Source: Acanthamoeba lenticulata
Lineage: Eukaryota > Discosea > Longamoebia > Acanthamoebidae
Length of the DNA: 64,000 nt
Direction: 5' to 3'
NCBI GenBank assembly: GCA_002179805.1
Contig: NAVB01000487.1
Location: 1-64,000 of the forward strand
In this document: one piece after another, positions 1 to 11,700 of the stretch
Position numbering within the stretch: the first letter of the stretch is position 1
How the letters are laid out: each line of letters opens with the position of its first letter
Position numbers and translations under genes: made by a program
Notes under the pieces: generated by a model
The model's database searches: none
What the model was told of the DNA's origin: nothing
The model's input: the letters and a program-made list of their open reading frames with translations, nothing else

Positions 1-1555
1 GGGTCGGAGATTCAGCACATGCGGCTCAAGCTCCTGCAGGAGAAGGAGCGCGAGAAGGACAAGTTCCACTCGTCGGACGAGGTCATTTCCACGGCGCCCG
101 CCGAGCTCACGACCGAGAGCAACACGACGGCCAACGGCACCGAGATCCAGCCCTCGCCACGACAACAGGCCGAGGCGGCAGCGGAGCCAGCAAAGCCCGC
201 TGCGGAGAGCAAGGAGAAGAAGGAGAAGCGGGACAAGAAGAAGAAGAAGGCTGTCAAGGACAAGAGCAAGCCCACCAACGTCGGCGCCGGAGGCGGCGCT
301 GGCGGCCTTCGGGCGAGCAAGGCCGGCTCGCCGCCGCCCGTGGCCGCATCGGGCTTCTCCTCCTCATCCTCGGTACCCACACGCTTCGCTTTTGTTGATT
401 GTTAATTAATTTATTGTTTTATTGTTTTATTTGTTGCTAATTAACTTTTTGGGGCCCTCGACCGGTTAACCAGGAGGTGATACTTCCGGTCGACGGCGGA
501 CGGACAAACTTCCCATGGGAAGTCGATTTTGATGAGATCGAAATTCTTGAAAAAATCGGGCAGGGCGGCTTCGGCGTGGTGTACAAGGTACATAGTGTCC
601 ACACACCCGTGTAAGAGTCAAGAGACGAGGCCTCACCTCGTCGGCCGATGTGTCTGCAGGGAATGTGGCGTGGCACTACGGTGGCCGTGAAAAAGCTGAT
701 CCAGGAGGAGATGGACGAGAGCGCCTACCAGGAATTCCTCAAGGAGATCGAGACCATGAGGTGCGCCTCTCGTCCCCTTTTTTTGCCATTCTTTTCGACT
801 ATTTGCTTGAAAATATTTGAAAACTAATTCTTCTTCTATGTTTTCAAAACAGCAAACTGCGGCACCCGCAGATCGTGCTGTTCCTGGGGGCGTGCCTGAC
901 GCCGCCCAACATCTGCATCCTGACGGAGTTCCTGGAGCGGGGCAACCTGGCCGAGGTGCTGCGGGACCGGAAGCTGCCGTGGCGCACCAAGGTGTCGATG
1001 GCGTGCTACGCGGCGCAGGGGATGAACTACCTCCACCAGTCCAAGCCCAAGGTCGTGCACCGCGACCTCAAGTCGCTCAACCTGCTCGTCGACGAGAACT
1101 ACCACGTCAAGGTGGCCGACTTTGGCCTGTCCAAGGTCTCCGTCACGGGTAACACGCTCAACTCCAAGGTCGGGTCGCTCAACTGGTGCGCGCCGGAGAT
1201 CCTGCTCCAGTCGATGCCCTACACGGACAAGGCCGACGTCTACAGCTTTGGCATGGTCCTCTGGGAGCTCCTCACCCATGAGGCGCCCTTCTCCGGAATG
1301 CACCCGCTCCAGATCGTGCGGGCAATCGACCAGGTAAGTCGACCGCACACACGCACACACGCACGCACGTGCCTTACATGACACACGCACACGCAGGGCA
1401 AGCTGCCGGACATCCCCGCGGACTGCCCGTCGGCCGACTACGCGAAGCTGATCGAGGACTGCTGGGAGAAGGACCCCGAGCGGAGGCCCGGCTTTGACGC
1501 CATTCTCGCCCGATTGGAGAAGATCAAGAGAGAGGCCATCGAGAAGTCTGGCTAA
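1..1555 (+). CDS. TKL (Raf/MLK-like) protein kinase, 5' partial
   Basis: C-terminal part of a tyrosine-kinase-like Ser/Thr kinase; the gene begins before the window. I join exons across introns at about 373-473, 588-659, 761-852 and 1334-1396. A charged Lys/Glu/Ser-rich linker comes first, then the kinase domain. Visible motifs are the glycine loop GQGGFGVV, the ATP lysine in VAVKKL, the catalytic loop HRDLKSLNLLV, DFG, APE (in CAPEIL) and DVYSFGMVLWEL. HRDLKxxN and the W-rich subdomain IX are typical of TKL kinases, a family much expanded in amoebozoans. The stop TAA (1553-1555) comes just after the domain, so nothing follows the kinase. All core catalytic residues are present, so it should be active. 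Upstream domains that would identify the pathway lie outside the window. Confidence 0.9.
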
Positions 1556-1870
1556 AGAGAGGGAGAGAGGAGAGAGGGACGGGGGAAGAGACTGTTTTCC
1601 CCCCACACACAAACGCCACCTCTCTCTCTGTTCTCCTCCCCTTGCTATCCCAAAGTCCAACGACTCTTCTTCTTCTTCAGACTCTTCTTCCACCTCGCCT
1701 CGTGCGTGCGCCACCTCTTTGCTGCTGGATGGCGACTGCGCGCTCCTCCTCCTCCTCAGACGTGGATCTCCCTGTTTGTCTCTTCTCCTCTCTTCTCTCT
1801 CTGTGTCTGGTGCTCGCATGTATCAAATAACTCCTCCATTTTATTTCATTTTTTTTTTTTTTTAAAATGA
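1556..1870. other. 3' flank of the kinase gene, CT-rich, ending in a T run
   Basis: Holds a polypurine stretch, then a long CT-rich stretch and an uninterrupted T run at about 1850-1862. This fits kinase 3' UTR plus the tail of the convergent pseudogene on the - strand. I see no gene in it. Confidence 0.5.
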
Positions 1871-2293
1871 ACATCAGAAGCCCTCAGGAAGGCCGCCGGA
1901 GCCTTCCACTTGAGCCTGGGCCGTTGGTGCAGGTCCACTTGTCCCACGGGCAGCCGTTGCACCTCCTGGAGCACGTCCAGGTGGCCTTCCTTGGCGGCCT
2001 CGGCACAGGTCTGCTCGTCCCACGGGCAGCCGTTGGCACGCAACCACCGGACCACGGCCAGATGGCCTCCCCTGGCCGCGTCATCGGCGCATGGCCAGCT
2101 GGCTTCCCAAGGCCGCCGCAGTACACGTCATCTCGTCCAACCGTACAGAGACCAGGAGGGGCTGCACAGTTGAATGCGACCCAGCCCAGTGATGGGACCA
2201 ACGAGCTCGAGGGCGTGGGCCCAGGAGGGCAAGGACAGGGGGGTGCACAAAGTGGAGGACGTAATTGACAAGCTCCACCATCAGGTCACCCAT
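1871..2293 (-). pseudogene. Decayed F-box/CPWD-repeat gene
   Basis: The - strand starts with MGDLMVELVNYVLHFV, which matches the F-box-like N-terminus of the better copy at 50891 (ADLKVELVRFILQFVQP). The frame is then lost. Separate frames hold TCTAAALGSQLA, then RANGCPWDEQTCAEAAKEG and DVLQ, then a shifted NGCPWDKWTC. At least two frameshifts separate these pieces and only about two repeat units survive. I read it as a dead member of the F-box plus NGCPWD-repeat family, whose intact members are presumed substrate receptors of SCF ubiquitin ligases (inference). Confidence 0.7.
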
Positions 2294-2782
2294 ACCCACC
2301 ACGGGCGCATCACCGGACCGTGATCGTGTTTGGACAGCAAGCAATGACCCGACGGTGAAGAAGAAGAAGAAGAAGGAAAATACCCCCAAGGGAAAGTGAC
2401 CGGTCCAGACAGTCACGTCGGGCACAATAAGTGGGAAACGCAACCAACCCGCAGCCCGCTGCACGTGAGCAATCGGCGACAAGTCCAGAGCCCTTGTGCT
2501 GTATTTATTGATTCAGCACTGGTATGCGCTGTGCTCGTGTTGCAACAGGAACAGTCACACTTACAAGGAGCTCACCAGCAGTCTACCGTCCACTTCTACA
2601 ACCACCAACAGCAAAGCGCTTTACCACCAACAGCCGTCTGCTTTCTCGATCCTCTTTTCGCCACTTCCACATCTGCGGATCGGTAGTTAGTAATCTTGCG
2701 CTCATCTCCCACGCCACAGCCTCAAGTGCACAACACAAACAACAACAGTTTCAACCTCGATCATTCAGCAACACCACTATAA
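2294..2782. other. Intergenic region upstream of the glutathione peroxidase gene
   Basis: Lies between the decayed F-box gene (-) and the peroxidase (+), so it should hold the peroxidase promoter and 5' UTR. There is a GAA repeat at about 2357-2377. I see no convincing gene or recognisable element. Confidence 0.4.
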
Positions 2783-3613
2783 TGTCGGACGTGCACTCGC
2801 TACATGAGCTCAAGGCCGAGGACAACAAGGGCCAGACATTTGATTTCTCGCAGCTCAAGGGCAAGGTGCGGCTCTAAAGAGTGCCAGTCTTGGCTGGATT
2901 TGAGAGCTCGCTGGATCGATCAATTTGATAATTTTTGCAATCGCTGCGTGCAGGTGGTGCTCATCGTGAACGTGGCCTCCAAGTGTGGCTTCACGCCCCA
3001 GTACAAGGACCTGCAGGCCCTCTATGAGAAGTACAAGGACCAGGGTGCGTGCACCGTGGTGTCACTCAAACGGAATCAAATCCTCACCTGCGTGCATCTG
3101 TGCTCAGGCCTGGAGATCGTGGCCTTCCCCTGCAATCAGTTTGGTGGGCAGGAGCCCGGCTCTGAAGAAGAGATTCAGGAGTTCTGCCAGGTTTGTGTTG
3201 CGCTGTCCTCTTTGCCAAGCGTTGGGGCCCGCAAGTAGCTGCCGCTTCTCACGTGCCTGTGTGTTGTTGAATGTGTGGCACTCAACAGAAGAACTATGGC
3301 GTGAGCTTCCCGGTCATGAAGAAGATCCACGTCAATGGCGACGACACCCATCCTGTCTACGCCTACCTCAAGAGCCAGAAGTCGGGCCTTCTCGGCCTCA
3401 CCCGCATCAAATGGAACTTTGAGGTACGTCTCGAGCTTCTTCTCTCCCTCTCTCTCTCCTCGTTGTACGTACTTGTGCTCATCGATGCACGACGCCACTA
3501 TGATGATATAGAAATTCCTGGTGGACAAGGAGGGCAAGGTGGAGGAGCGGTACTCGTCGCTCACCAAGCCCGAGTCTCTTAGCCATACGATCGAGAAGCT
3601 GCTCCAGAAGTGA
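2783..3613 (+). CDS. Glutathione peroxidase, GPX4/phospholipid-hydroperoxide type, Cys form
   Basis: Reduces hydrogen and lipid peroxides with glutathione or thioredoxin. After the start [14 protein letters not shown], four exons give the conserved blocks in order: [10 protein letters not shown], where the catalytic residue is Cys (TGT) rather than selenocysteine; [12 protein letters not shown], with the catalytic Gln; and [14 protein letters not shown], with the catalytic Trp and Asn. The short loop after the active site and the total of about 160 residues fit the monomeric GPX4-like class. There is no signal peptide or C-terminal targeting signal, so it is probably cytosolic. Introns interrupt it after LKGK, after KYKDQG, after EFCQ and after KWNFE. 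The stop is TGA at 3611-3613. Confidence 0.93.
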
Positions 3614-4071
3614 GCGAGCGCGACCTGATGTCACTCTTAAAAACACCCCTTTTTGTTCTTCCGCTCGCGATGCGCTCTTCTCTCGGTGAATCTACAGACA
3701 ACTTGACCCCTGGACAGCGTTTGTTTGTGTGTTCTTGACTCGCTGTCCTGCACTTGTGTGTATGCTTGATCACCAGCATGAAGGAGCATAAGGTTCTTTA
3801 AGGGGACGAAGCTGTTGTTGTCTCGAGGTCGCCCGACCAGCCACTGGTCTGAATATCTTTCGGTCCGATCAGAGGAGGTTGGCGGAAAGGTCGGCTGTTC
3901 TCCGCGCGACCAACCATCGGCCTGAAGTGAACACCCGACAGTGCACGCAGCAAGGGACCGCCACGAGGCTCCTAACGTCTCCAGCTTCTCCTAATCTCAT
4001 ACTCTCTCTGCTCGCCTCATCCATCGTTTTCATCTTCCTCGCTTCGCTTTCGCGTGGGTGTGAAGCGGAAC
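3614..4071. other. Intergenic region between the peroxidase and histidine kinase genes
   Basis: Contains the peroxidase 3' UTR and the promoter/leader of the downstream histidine kinase. I see no gene. The kinase start used here is the ATG at 4072, but an upstream non-coding or short coding exon in this stretch cannot be excluded. Confidence 0.4.
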
Positions 4072-7000
4072 ATGGTGATGGAGGCGCTGATACGGCTGGG
4101 GCGGTGGATCGTGGACGGGCATCACTGCAGTCCGCAGGAGGAGCGGCAGCGCACCCTGTTTGCCGTCCTCTTGTTCCACTTCAGTCTCCTCAACGTCGGC
4201 TGGCTGTTATCTGAAGGCTTGTTCGCCAATCGTGTTGTCGAACCGAAAGATGCCGCGACCAACGAGCTTTCTGCCTATCAAGCTCACTACGATTACTACT
4301 TCCCTCCTCAATTCGAGGAGGCTCGTTCTGGATTCATGCTCCAGCTGCACTTGTGGCATCATTTCCAGATGCTGTTGCTCAACGCGGTTGTCGCTGTGAT
4401 CCTCTTAATCCTTATGTCCAAAGAGGTGCCGCTTTCCCGCGTGGTTGCTCTTTGGGTGGCATACATCTACGTCCACGCCTTCTACTATGCCCTTTATCGA
4501 CCCCATCTTGGCACCGACAAATGGTACATCCAACTGTTCATTTTCCTAGATTTCAATTTCGACTTCAATTTCCAATTCCATCTGCCCGCTCAACCATCCC
4601 TAGGTTTCTGGTGGTGCCGCTCCAAGTGTTCTTTGGGCTTGGAGCCAAATCAGGCACGCTCTCGCTGGCATGTTCATTCGTGCTGCAGATCACCCTCTTC
4701 TACGTCCGCCAGTCCCTCGGCGTACCGCCTCCCGTGCCCGACGCTCCTGCGTACGTCATCCCAACATGCTGACGTCTATCACACTCACTCAACCAATCAA
4801 TCAACAGCAACTTTGTAATCAACTTTGCCTTCTTCTCCTACTTGGGTCTCTCCTGCGGCGGCTACGAGTACGTGCGCGCCTACGCCCTGAATCGCATGGA
4901 GACGGCCCTCGACGAGGCCGAGCAGGCCAACCGCCGTCTCCAGCAGGCCATCAAGGTCAAGGAGCGCTTCCTCGCCAACGTGAGCCACGGTACGAAGCCC
5001 CTCTTTCTCTTCCAGGCCGTTGTCGAGCGGCGCTCAAGCGTGTGCGACGCGTGTAGAGCTGCGCACGCCGATGCACGGGATTCTGTCGACAGTGGAGGAT
5101 ATGGTGCGCACGAGCAAGGTGCGCCGCAGTCGGCGGCTGCGCGAGGCCGTGACTCTGATCGCCGACTGCAGCGACCACCTGTGCGCCGTCATCAACGACA
5201 TTCTCGACTTCCAGACCCTGGGCGCCGGCGAGCCTGCAGGCGCGTCCTCTGCCAAGGGCGGTGGCTCCGTGGCGGCCAACCGGTCGATCCGGCTCGACCG
5301 CCTGCCGTTCGACCTCGTCGAGCAGCTCGAACAGGTGTGCCAGATCGTCATGGCCTCGTCGGCCAAGGAGACCCTCGCCAGCACCGTCGCCGTCGGTCCT
5401 TCACCGCCATCGTCGGTGTCGTCGTCATCATTGGCGCCCAAGCAAATCCGGTTCGAGAAGATGATCGACATCGCCCATCCGCGCCGTATGGGCGACCCGC
5501 GCCGCACGCGGCAGATCGTGTACAACCTGCTCAGTAACGCATTCAAGTTCACCGGCCCGGGCGGCCAGGTGCGCCTCGAGGCCCGCGAGGGCACCGGCGC
5601 CGGTGAGGACCCCGAGCTTGTCGTGCTGCGCATCACCGACACCGGCATTGGCATGAGCGACGACTGCATGAAACGCATTTTCCTCGTACGTCTCGTGTGC
5701 TCTCGCTATCGCTCGACCTGACCCGAGCTGACCCGACGCGGCCTGGCATGCAGGGCTTCTCGCAGGGCGACACGTCGCTGCGGCGGCAGTACGGCGGGAG
5801 CGGCCTCGGGCTGGCCATCAGCCAGCGGCTGGCCGAGGCCATGGGCGGCAAGATCGAGTGCCAGAGCCGCGTGGGCAAGGGCTCCACATTCGTGCTCACC
5901 CTCAGGCTCCCGCTGGCCCCGCCCCCGACGACCCCGCCCGCCGCGGCCGCGGGCCATCATCATCCCCATCATGCGGTCAAGCGAGACCGCCTGCGCCAGT
6001 CCCAGCATCGCCTGCGCCTGCACCAGCGTCAGAGCGGCCAGACCCAGGCTCTGGACCAGGCCCGGCAGCCCCAGCCCCAGCCCGAAACCGAAGCCGAGGC
6101 TGGCCGGAAAGAGGAGCCCGCTGGGGTAGACCCGCTGGAGTCGGCCACGGCCGGCGTCGAGCTCGCGCCGCAGCAGGGCGAGGCCGTGGTCAGCAGCGGT
6201 GCCCAGGCGCGGGCCGACCTAATGAGCAACGATGGTGATGACGACAATGATGATGGCGCTGATGGCGGCAGCGATGAGCAAGAGGCCAAGGTCAGTAGCA
6301 GCGGCCGCAACGGCGGTGGGGCTGCTGATGAAGAGGACGATGATGACGATGACGATGACAGCGACGATGAAGAGTCGGGCGGTCGTGAGGAGAAGACCAG
6401 CACAAGCAGCTCCGACGAAGACAAAAGCCCTCGAGCCGGAACCGGCGATCCTGCGACGGCTGCTCCGGCGACGAAGCCGGCGACGTTGACGTCACCATTT
6501 TCGTCGTCTTCGTCGACATCGGCATTAGCAACGTCGCAGCATCGGCCAACGGCGACCGCCATCACCACTAACAAGCGTGGACTGCGCGGCAAGCGCGTGC
6601 TGCTGGTGGAGGACAACGTGGTCAACCAGAAGGTCGGGGTGCGTATGCTCCGCTCGCTCGGGTGCGAGCCGATCGTGGCGGCCAACGGGCTCGAAGCCGT
6701 CAACGCGATGGAGCGCCACTACGAAAGCGAAAACGAAGAAAAGAGCGAAAGCGACGTGCAGGGCGAGGACGAGCGCCGGATCGATCTCGTCCTCATGGAC
6801 TGCCAGATGCCTGGTGCGTTACGTGTTGATCAACAACAACGTTCATCCGTCCGAAAGACTAAATACTCCAAACCTGTACGACAGTGATGGATGGGTTCAA
6901 GGCGACGACGAGGATCCGCGAGCTGGAGGGCCAGATTGGCACCAATCAGCTCTCGACTTCCTCTTCCTCCTCGCCCACTGCAGCACCGCCACCGCAACCA

Positions 7001-7189
7001 CTGCTGCCGCACGTGCCGATTCTGGCGCTGACGGCATCGGCCACGAGCGAGTACCAGCAAAAGTGCTTCCGTGTGGGCATGGACGACTTCCTGTCCAAGC
7101 CGCTCAACCGGGCCACGCTGGCCGAGATGCTCGACAAGTGGCTCCTTCTTAATGACGCTCCCGGCGACGGGACAGCCAGACCGGAGTAG
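4072..7189 (+). CDS. Membrane-bound hybrid sensor histidine kinase with receiver domain
   Basis: An N-terminal membrane part with about five hydrophobic segments (for example [15 protein letters not shown] and [17 protein letters not shown]) and no obvious extracellular sensor is followed by a short coiled coil. Next come the H-box [15 protein letters not shown]-box [11 protein letters not shown]1 DTGIGM and G2 [14 protein letters not shown] roughly 200-residue acidic, Ser/Pro-rich linker leads to a receiver domain with LLVEDN, the phosphoacceptor Asp in [14 protein letters not shown] and the Lys in FLSKPL. The His and Glu of the H-box sit on either side of an intron at about 4991-5051. Further introns lie near 4531, 4750, 5687 and 6812. 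It should autophosphorylate on His and pass phosphate to its own receiver. The ATG at 4072 is the first in frame. The stimulus is unknown. Confidence 0.9.
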
Positions 7190-7385
7190 CCGAGCGGCCG
7201 ACAGACACCACCAGCGGCCGAAAAGTGTCCATAAAAAAAGAACATAACAATTTATTTTTCCTCGAAGTCATCATGACGCCAACACTCGTCTTCCCCACAG
7301 CGATACTCTCGATCAAGCGTGCGGCAACGTTTCAAACAACCGTTCACCGCACAAGGTCTGTAACAGGCAAGATCAAGCGCACAAC

Positions 7386-8573
7386 ATGCAGACCTTTTTG
7401 CCGTTCCTCTTGGTGTGGGACGATTCAATGTCAGTACTGGAGAACCTGCAGGCATGCTTTCGCCTGACCGCGCAGCTGCTCGACAACAAGCGAACGGGCA
7501 AGCAGCGGGTAGAGGCCATGCAGCTCCTCAACATCCTCCTCGATCGCAACCCAGACTCCTCGTGGAAGCGGTACTTGTACACGTGCCTGCAGACTCGCCG
7601 AACGATTCTAATCTGATTTTTGTGGGCTGTGGGGATCCAATTGGCCAGCCATCCCGTGCTGCAAATGTGGAAGCCTTGGGTCGAGGCCCTGAAGCTCTAC
7701 TACAACTGCTTTCTCGAGGAGTGGATGGCGCGCGGCTTCGTCAACAACCTCCCTCTGGAGACCATCGACGAAGCCGTGCTGGAGGCTCAGGGCGTGCCGC
7801 CCTTCCTCACCAACCGCCACTTTGTCCAGCGCCACCAGGCCAACCTCCTCACCAAGCACCGCGACTTCTACTTGCGGTACGACTGGGGCGTGGAGCCCCG
7901 TGAGGGCTACTACTGGTATCTCGACGGTGCCTACGTGCTCACCAAGTACGGCCGCCGCTACGCGTCCGACCTCTCGGGCGACGACGCCCCGCCCGAGCCC
8001 GAGGCGCCGCCCAAGAAGGCCAGACGTAGCGCCAAGCGCAAGTCCGCTGACGCGGCTGTAAAAGAGGAGGAGGAGGAGGACGAAGAAGGAGAGGATGGTG
8101 ATGAACGCAAGACAAAGCGCCGACGAGCCCCTGCGCGCAAGGTGGTCGCCAAGCGCAAGGCCAAAAAGGAGGACGATGAAGAAGAAGAGGAAGAGGAAGA
8201 CAGAGTGTCGACTACGCAGAGGAGGAAGAAGAAGGTTGTGGTGAAGAAGGAAGAGGACGACGATGATGACTTTGTCGCTCCGCCCAGCCGACGACTTGCC
8301 AAGAGCTCGCGATCGCGCGCGGCCGCCAAGCGGGCACAAGTGATTAAGCAGGAGGAGGGGGAGGAGGAAGCGGACGAAGAAAAGGAGCTGGAAGACGAGG
8401 AAGAAGAGGAGCCGTTGAGCAAAAAGAAGAAGGCCAAGAGGACGGCGAAAACAACAACAAAAGAAGAAGCTAAGGAGGACAACGACGTGGGCACGCTGGT
8501 CTCGTCGTTTGCCTTTGCCCAGACGAGCGGCCGCCCGCGCCGCTCCCGAGCGGGGCGTCTCGCCCTCCGATAG
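7386..8573 (+). CDS. MSMEG_6728/Pyr_excise-type (pyrimidine-dimer-glycosylase-like) protein with long charged tail
   Basis: The start MQTFLPF, then LDNKRTGKQRVEAMQLLN, then (across an intron at 7571-7648) SSWKRHPVLQMW, and then EALKLYYN, FLEEWMARGF, HFVQRHQANLLTKH and GYYWY match in order the small bacterial family called MSMEG_6728 or pyrimidine dimer DNA glycosylase (from memory; no search run). The bacterial proteins are about 150 residues. Here a roughly 190-residue tail follows, rich in Lys and Glu/Asp with NLS-like KKAR and KRKS clusters, suggesting nuclear, chromatin-linked action. A 39-nt stretch (about 7413-7451) separates MQTFLPF from the conserved part; it may be a retained insertion or a very short intron. 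Base excision of UV damage is an inference from the family name. Confidence 0.72.
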
Positions 8574-8792
8574 CCCAGCGTCTCCTTCGATCGAAATAAT
8601 GATATTAAAAAACAATAAATAAATAGCGAGACCCAAACGGGCTACCACCAAACAAACACCAACTCGGGAAAGAGTGTAAATCCCTCTTGTGGAGAGCTAA
8701 AGTACACACACGGGCGAACTTCATGAAGTTGCGTGGGAGGGAAGCTGCGCAATGACAGCGAGCAAGAGGATTCCTCCCGTGTCGGACGCCTC
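8574..8792. other. Convergent intergenic gap
   Basis: Sits between the 3' ends of the glycosylase-like gene (+) and the PX-C2 lipase (-). An AATAAA near 8616 is a plausible poly(A) signal for the + strand gene. No other feature seen. Confidence 0.4.
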
Positions 8793-11700
8793 TCAGGCGT
8801 TCTCAACGGGCGTGTCGACGTCGTCGGCGATTTCGGCCAGGAAGTTTTCGGCCGAGATGCCCAAGCGCGTCGCCAGGTCGCCTGTACTCAGAGAATGAAT
8901 AACATAACAGACGTAAACACACAAACGCAAAGCAGATAAGAATAGAATATAAAACCAGGGAAGGGCAGAAGAGCGCACCGAGGTCAGCCATGTTGGCCAC
9001 AGTCACCTTCTCCGCGACGTATTCAAACAGTTTCCTGCAAGAGATTGGGAGCCCCGTTAGTGCCGTCCGTGAGAGAAATGATGGTGGCGAGAGTGTGAAC
9101 GCACTTGAAGAAGAGCCGGTTGGTGAGGATCTCGCGGTGCTCGGCTCCATCGAGCTCGTCGATGGTGAGTTGCGGAATGTCGTCCTTCCAGCGCGTGCAA
9201 TGGTTCAGCGACGCATACGACACTGTCGTGGCCAAAATGTCCCCCACGTGAGTCCACAATCATCTTTTTCATTATCAACAGCAACATTTAAACCCAGAAG
9301 CGCACCGGTGCCGTCGCCGCAGGTGAAGCCGTCCTCGCCGGTCATCTCGCGGATGATGCCCTGTCGGCTCTTGCTCGTCTCGTAGACGATGCCCTTGCGC
9401 ACGGCGTAGCCCTCGTTGTGGAGGGCCTTTTGCAGGGCCGCGGGCGGGTCCTCGAGCACGATCCGGCCGTTCTTCTCGCGCTTGAACACACAGCCAACCT
9501 CGGTGTCGAGGTTGATGCCGTAGATGGCGTAGAGGCGCCGTACGGGCGGGGCCTTGAGGATGTACTCGTCTCCGACGTGGCCGCCAAAGAGCGGGCTCTT
9601 CATGAGGTACTCCTCGCGCATGTGCATCGTCGACTGCAGGCAGGCAAGAGGGGAGGGACGGCGTCAGCTGCTGCAGAGCTGGACTGCTTGGAATTCCAAC
9701 ATAAATCATAAATTTAAGAAAAATGTAAATAGATTTAGGGCGTACGGCGGCATCGGCATCGCGGACGAGGAAGTCCAGGTAGGGCACCGGCTTGGGCGCG
9801 TCTTCGTGCTCGTCTTGCTGCACATGGGAATAATTATTAGACCAAAAAATATGAATATTCACAAGAAACAAAAAGAAAAATTGATAATAATAAATTGATA
9901 AATTCTTATAATAAAAAGAGATGTGCGCACGAAAGCAGTGAACGAGGGGAAGTCGGCGGGCATGTGGTGGTGCTTGGACTCCAAGCCCACCGGCAGCAGG
10001 AAGGTCGTCGAGGCTGATTTGAGGAATAACATTCATCAATCAAGCTGTTGAAAATTAAATCAAAAATCGCGGGAGGGTACCGATGCGGCGGGAGAACGTG
10101 ATGGCCTCAGTGTCGTTGAGGAAGGCGTCGAGCCCAAACTTCTCGCCCGTCACGAGACCGCGAATGGCCTTCGAGGCGCCCAGGAACGGCGCGCCCACGG
10201 CCATGAACGTGTGGACTGGTGGTTGTCAATGTCATCACCATCGTCATCGTCACCATCGTCATCACCACCCCGCAAAGGATTGTGTCAGTTGGCCAAGCCG
10301 CCGTAAGCGCAACATAAAGAAGAAGTTGGGGGGGGAGTCGTCACTGTGATCGTCGATCCATTTGCGGCCCCGGTTGTCGGTTCGCATGATCCAGTTGAGG
10401 AAGTACTGGATGGTGCGGTTGCCCATGCTGTGGCCGACCAGCACGACCGGCCCGTACTCGCGGCCCATCTCCTGGATGCTCGCCTTCAGGTTGGAGAAAT
10501 AGCGGTCGCGCTCCTCCAGCTGGTGCGGCGGCAGCCGCCAATCGTACTGTCCACGAGAAATGTGGCCGTTTCAATAAAAATAATTTGAAGTAACAAAAAC
10601 AAATAAATAAAAAATGATAAAAAATATAGAAAGAAAAGGAAAATAGTTCAACTCAGAGCACGTACGCCGGCGGCGAGGAGGTTCTTGCCGTAGGCATAGC
10701 CCAGCTGCTGCAGGTTCGACACCAGCGGGCCCATGACCTGGTGAATAGACGATGACCAAGGTTGGTTACAACACGTCGACATCAACATCATCAACCTCCT
10801 CATTCGGATGAACGAGCGGCCAATGACTTGGCTGGTCTCAGAGACGCACCCAGGAGAGGGGCGAGGTGAGGGCGCCCGGATCAAGGTAGGTCACGGCCTC
10901 GACGCCCTTGACCGGCCGCACCTTGATGTCTGTTGTCCACCTCGTCGTTAATCACATACACCTCGCACATACATACAAATGATTGTCTTTGAGGGAAAGG
11001 CCGGGGCGGGACGTACTCTCCGGGTCGGAGTAGCCGTCAGGCCCGAGGCTGATGTGCGCAATCCAGCGATTCTTCGCGTGAAGTGCGTGAAGTGGCACAT
11101 GTGAGAAGATGAGGCAATCCCCAAAGCGGGCGGACTACGGTACCTTGAAGGCGACGTCGTCGGCGGTGAGCTGCTCGGTCTCCTCTTCCTGCTGCCGTTG
11201 TTTTTCCTGCTGCTGTTGCTGCTGCTGCATCGACGAGGACAGGGAAGTGCTGCGGCCCATCTTTCGCGACGCCTGGAACTGCTGGATCTGGCGTCTGCGG
11301 ACCACGCGCGTTCATGCGGCCTGATCAGCCGCACGCACAGACAGAGAGAAGAAGCACTTCGTGGACGACGGCCAGGAGGAGGTACCGGACGGACAGGGCC
11401 TGGCCGCCGATCTTGGAAATGGAGAGCCACACGCGCTCGCCCCTCCACTTCTCGTAGCCCTCGATAACCTCGAGGCCCGTCGAACCAAAGCCCGGCACAA
11501 GCACGATTGGCAGCTTCGGGGCCCAGCCCTCTTCGGCCATCGCCTTGCCCAGTTTCCTGACGAGGCGAGGTCGGACCACCAAGTGTTAGCTCCTCTCTTT
11601 CTTTGTATGTGTTTGAGTTGTCGACTCGAGCGTTCGAGGCTTCGTACTTTTGGAGGCCCTTTTGGGTCGGCGCGGGGCCCACAAGGGGCACCCACTTGTC

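Noticed and set aside
2960..3000. Selenocysteine (TGA) at the peroxidase active site
   Set aside because: The codon is TGT (Cys) in [10 protein letters not shown], and no TGA occurs inside the spliced frame.
10218..10268. CATCAC/CATCGT repeat as a regulatory element
   Set aside because: A simple trinucleotide-like microsatellite in an intron of the PX-C2 lipase; nothing suggests function.
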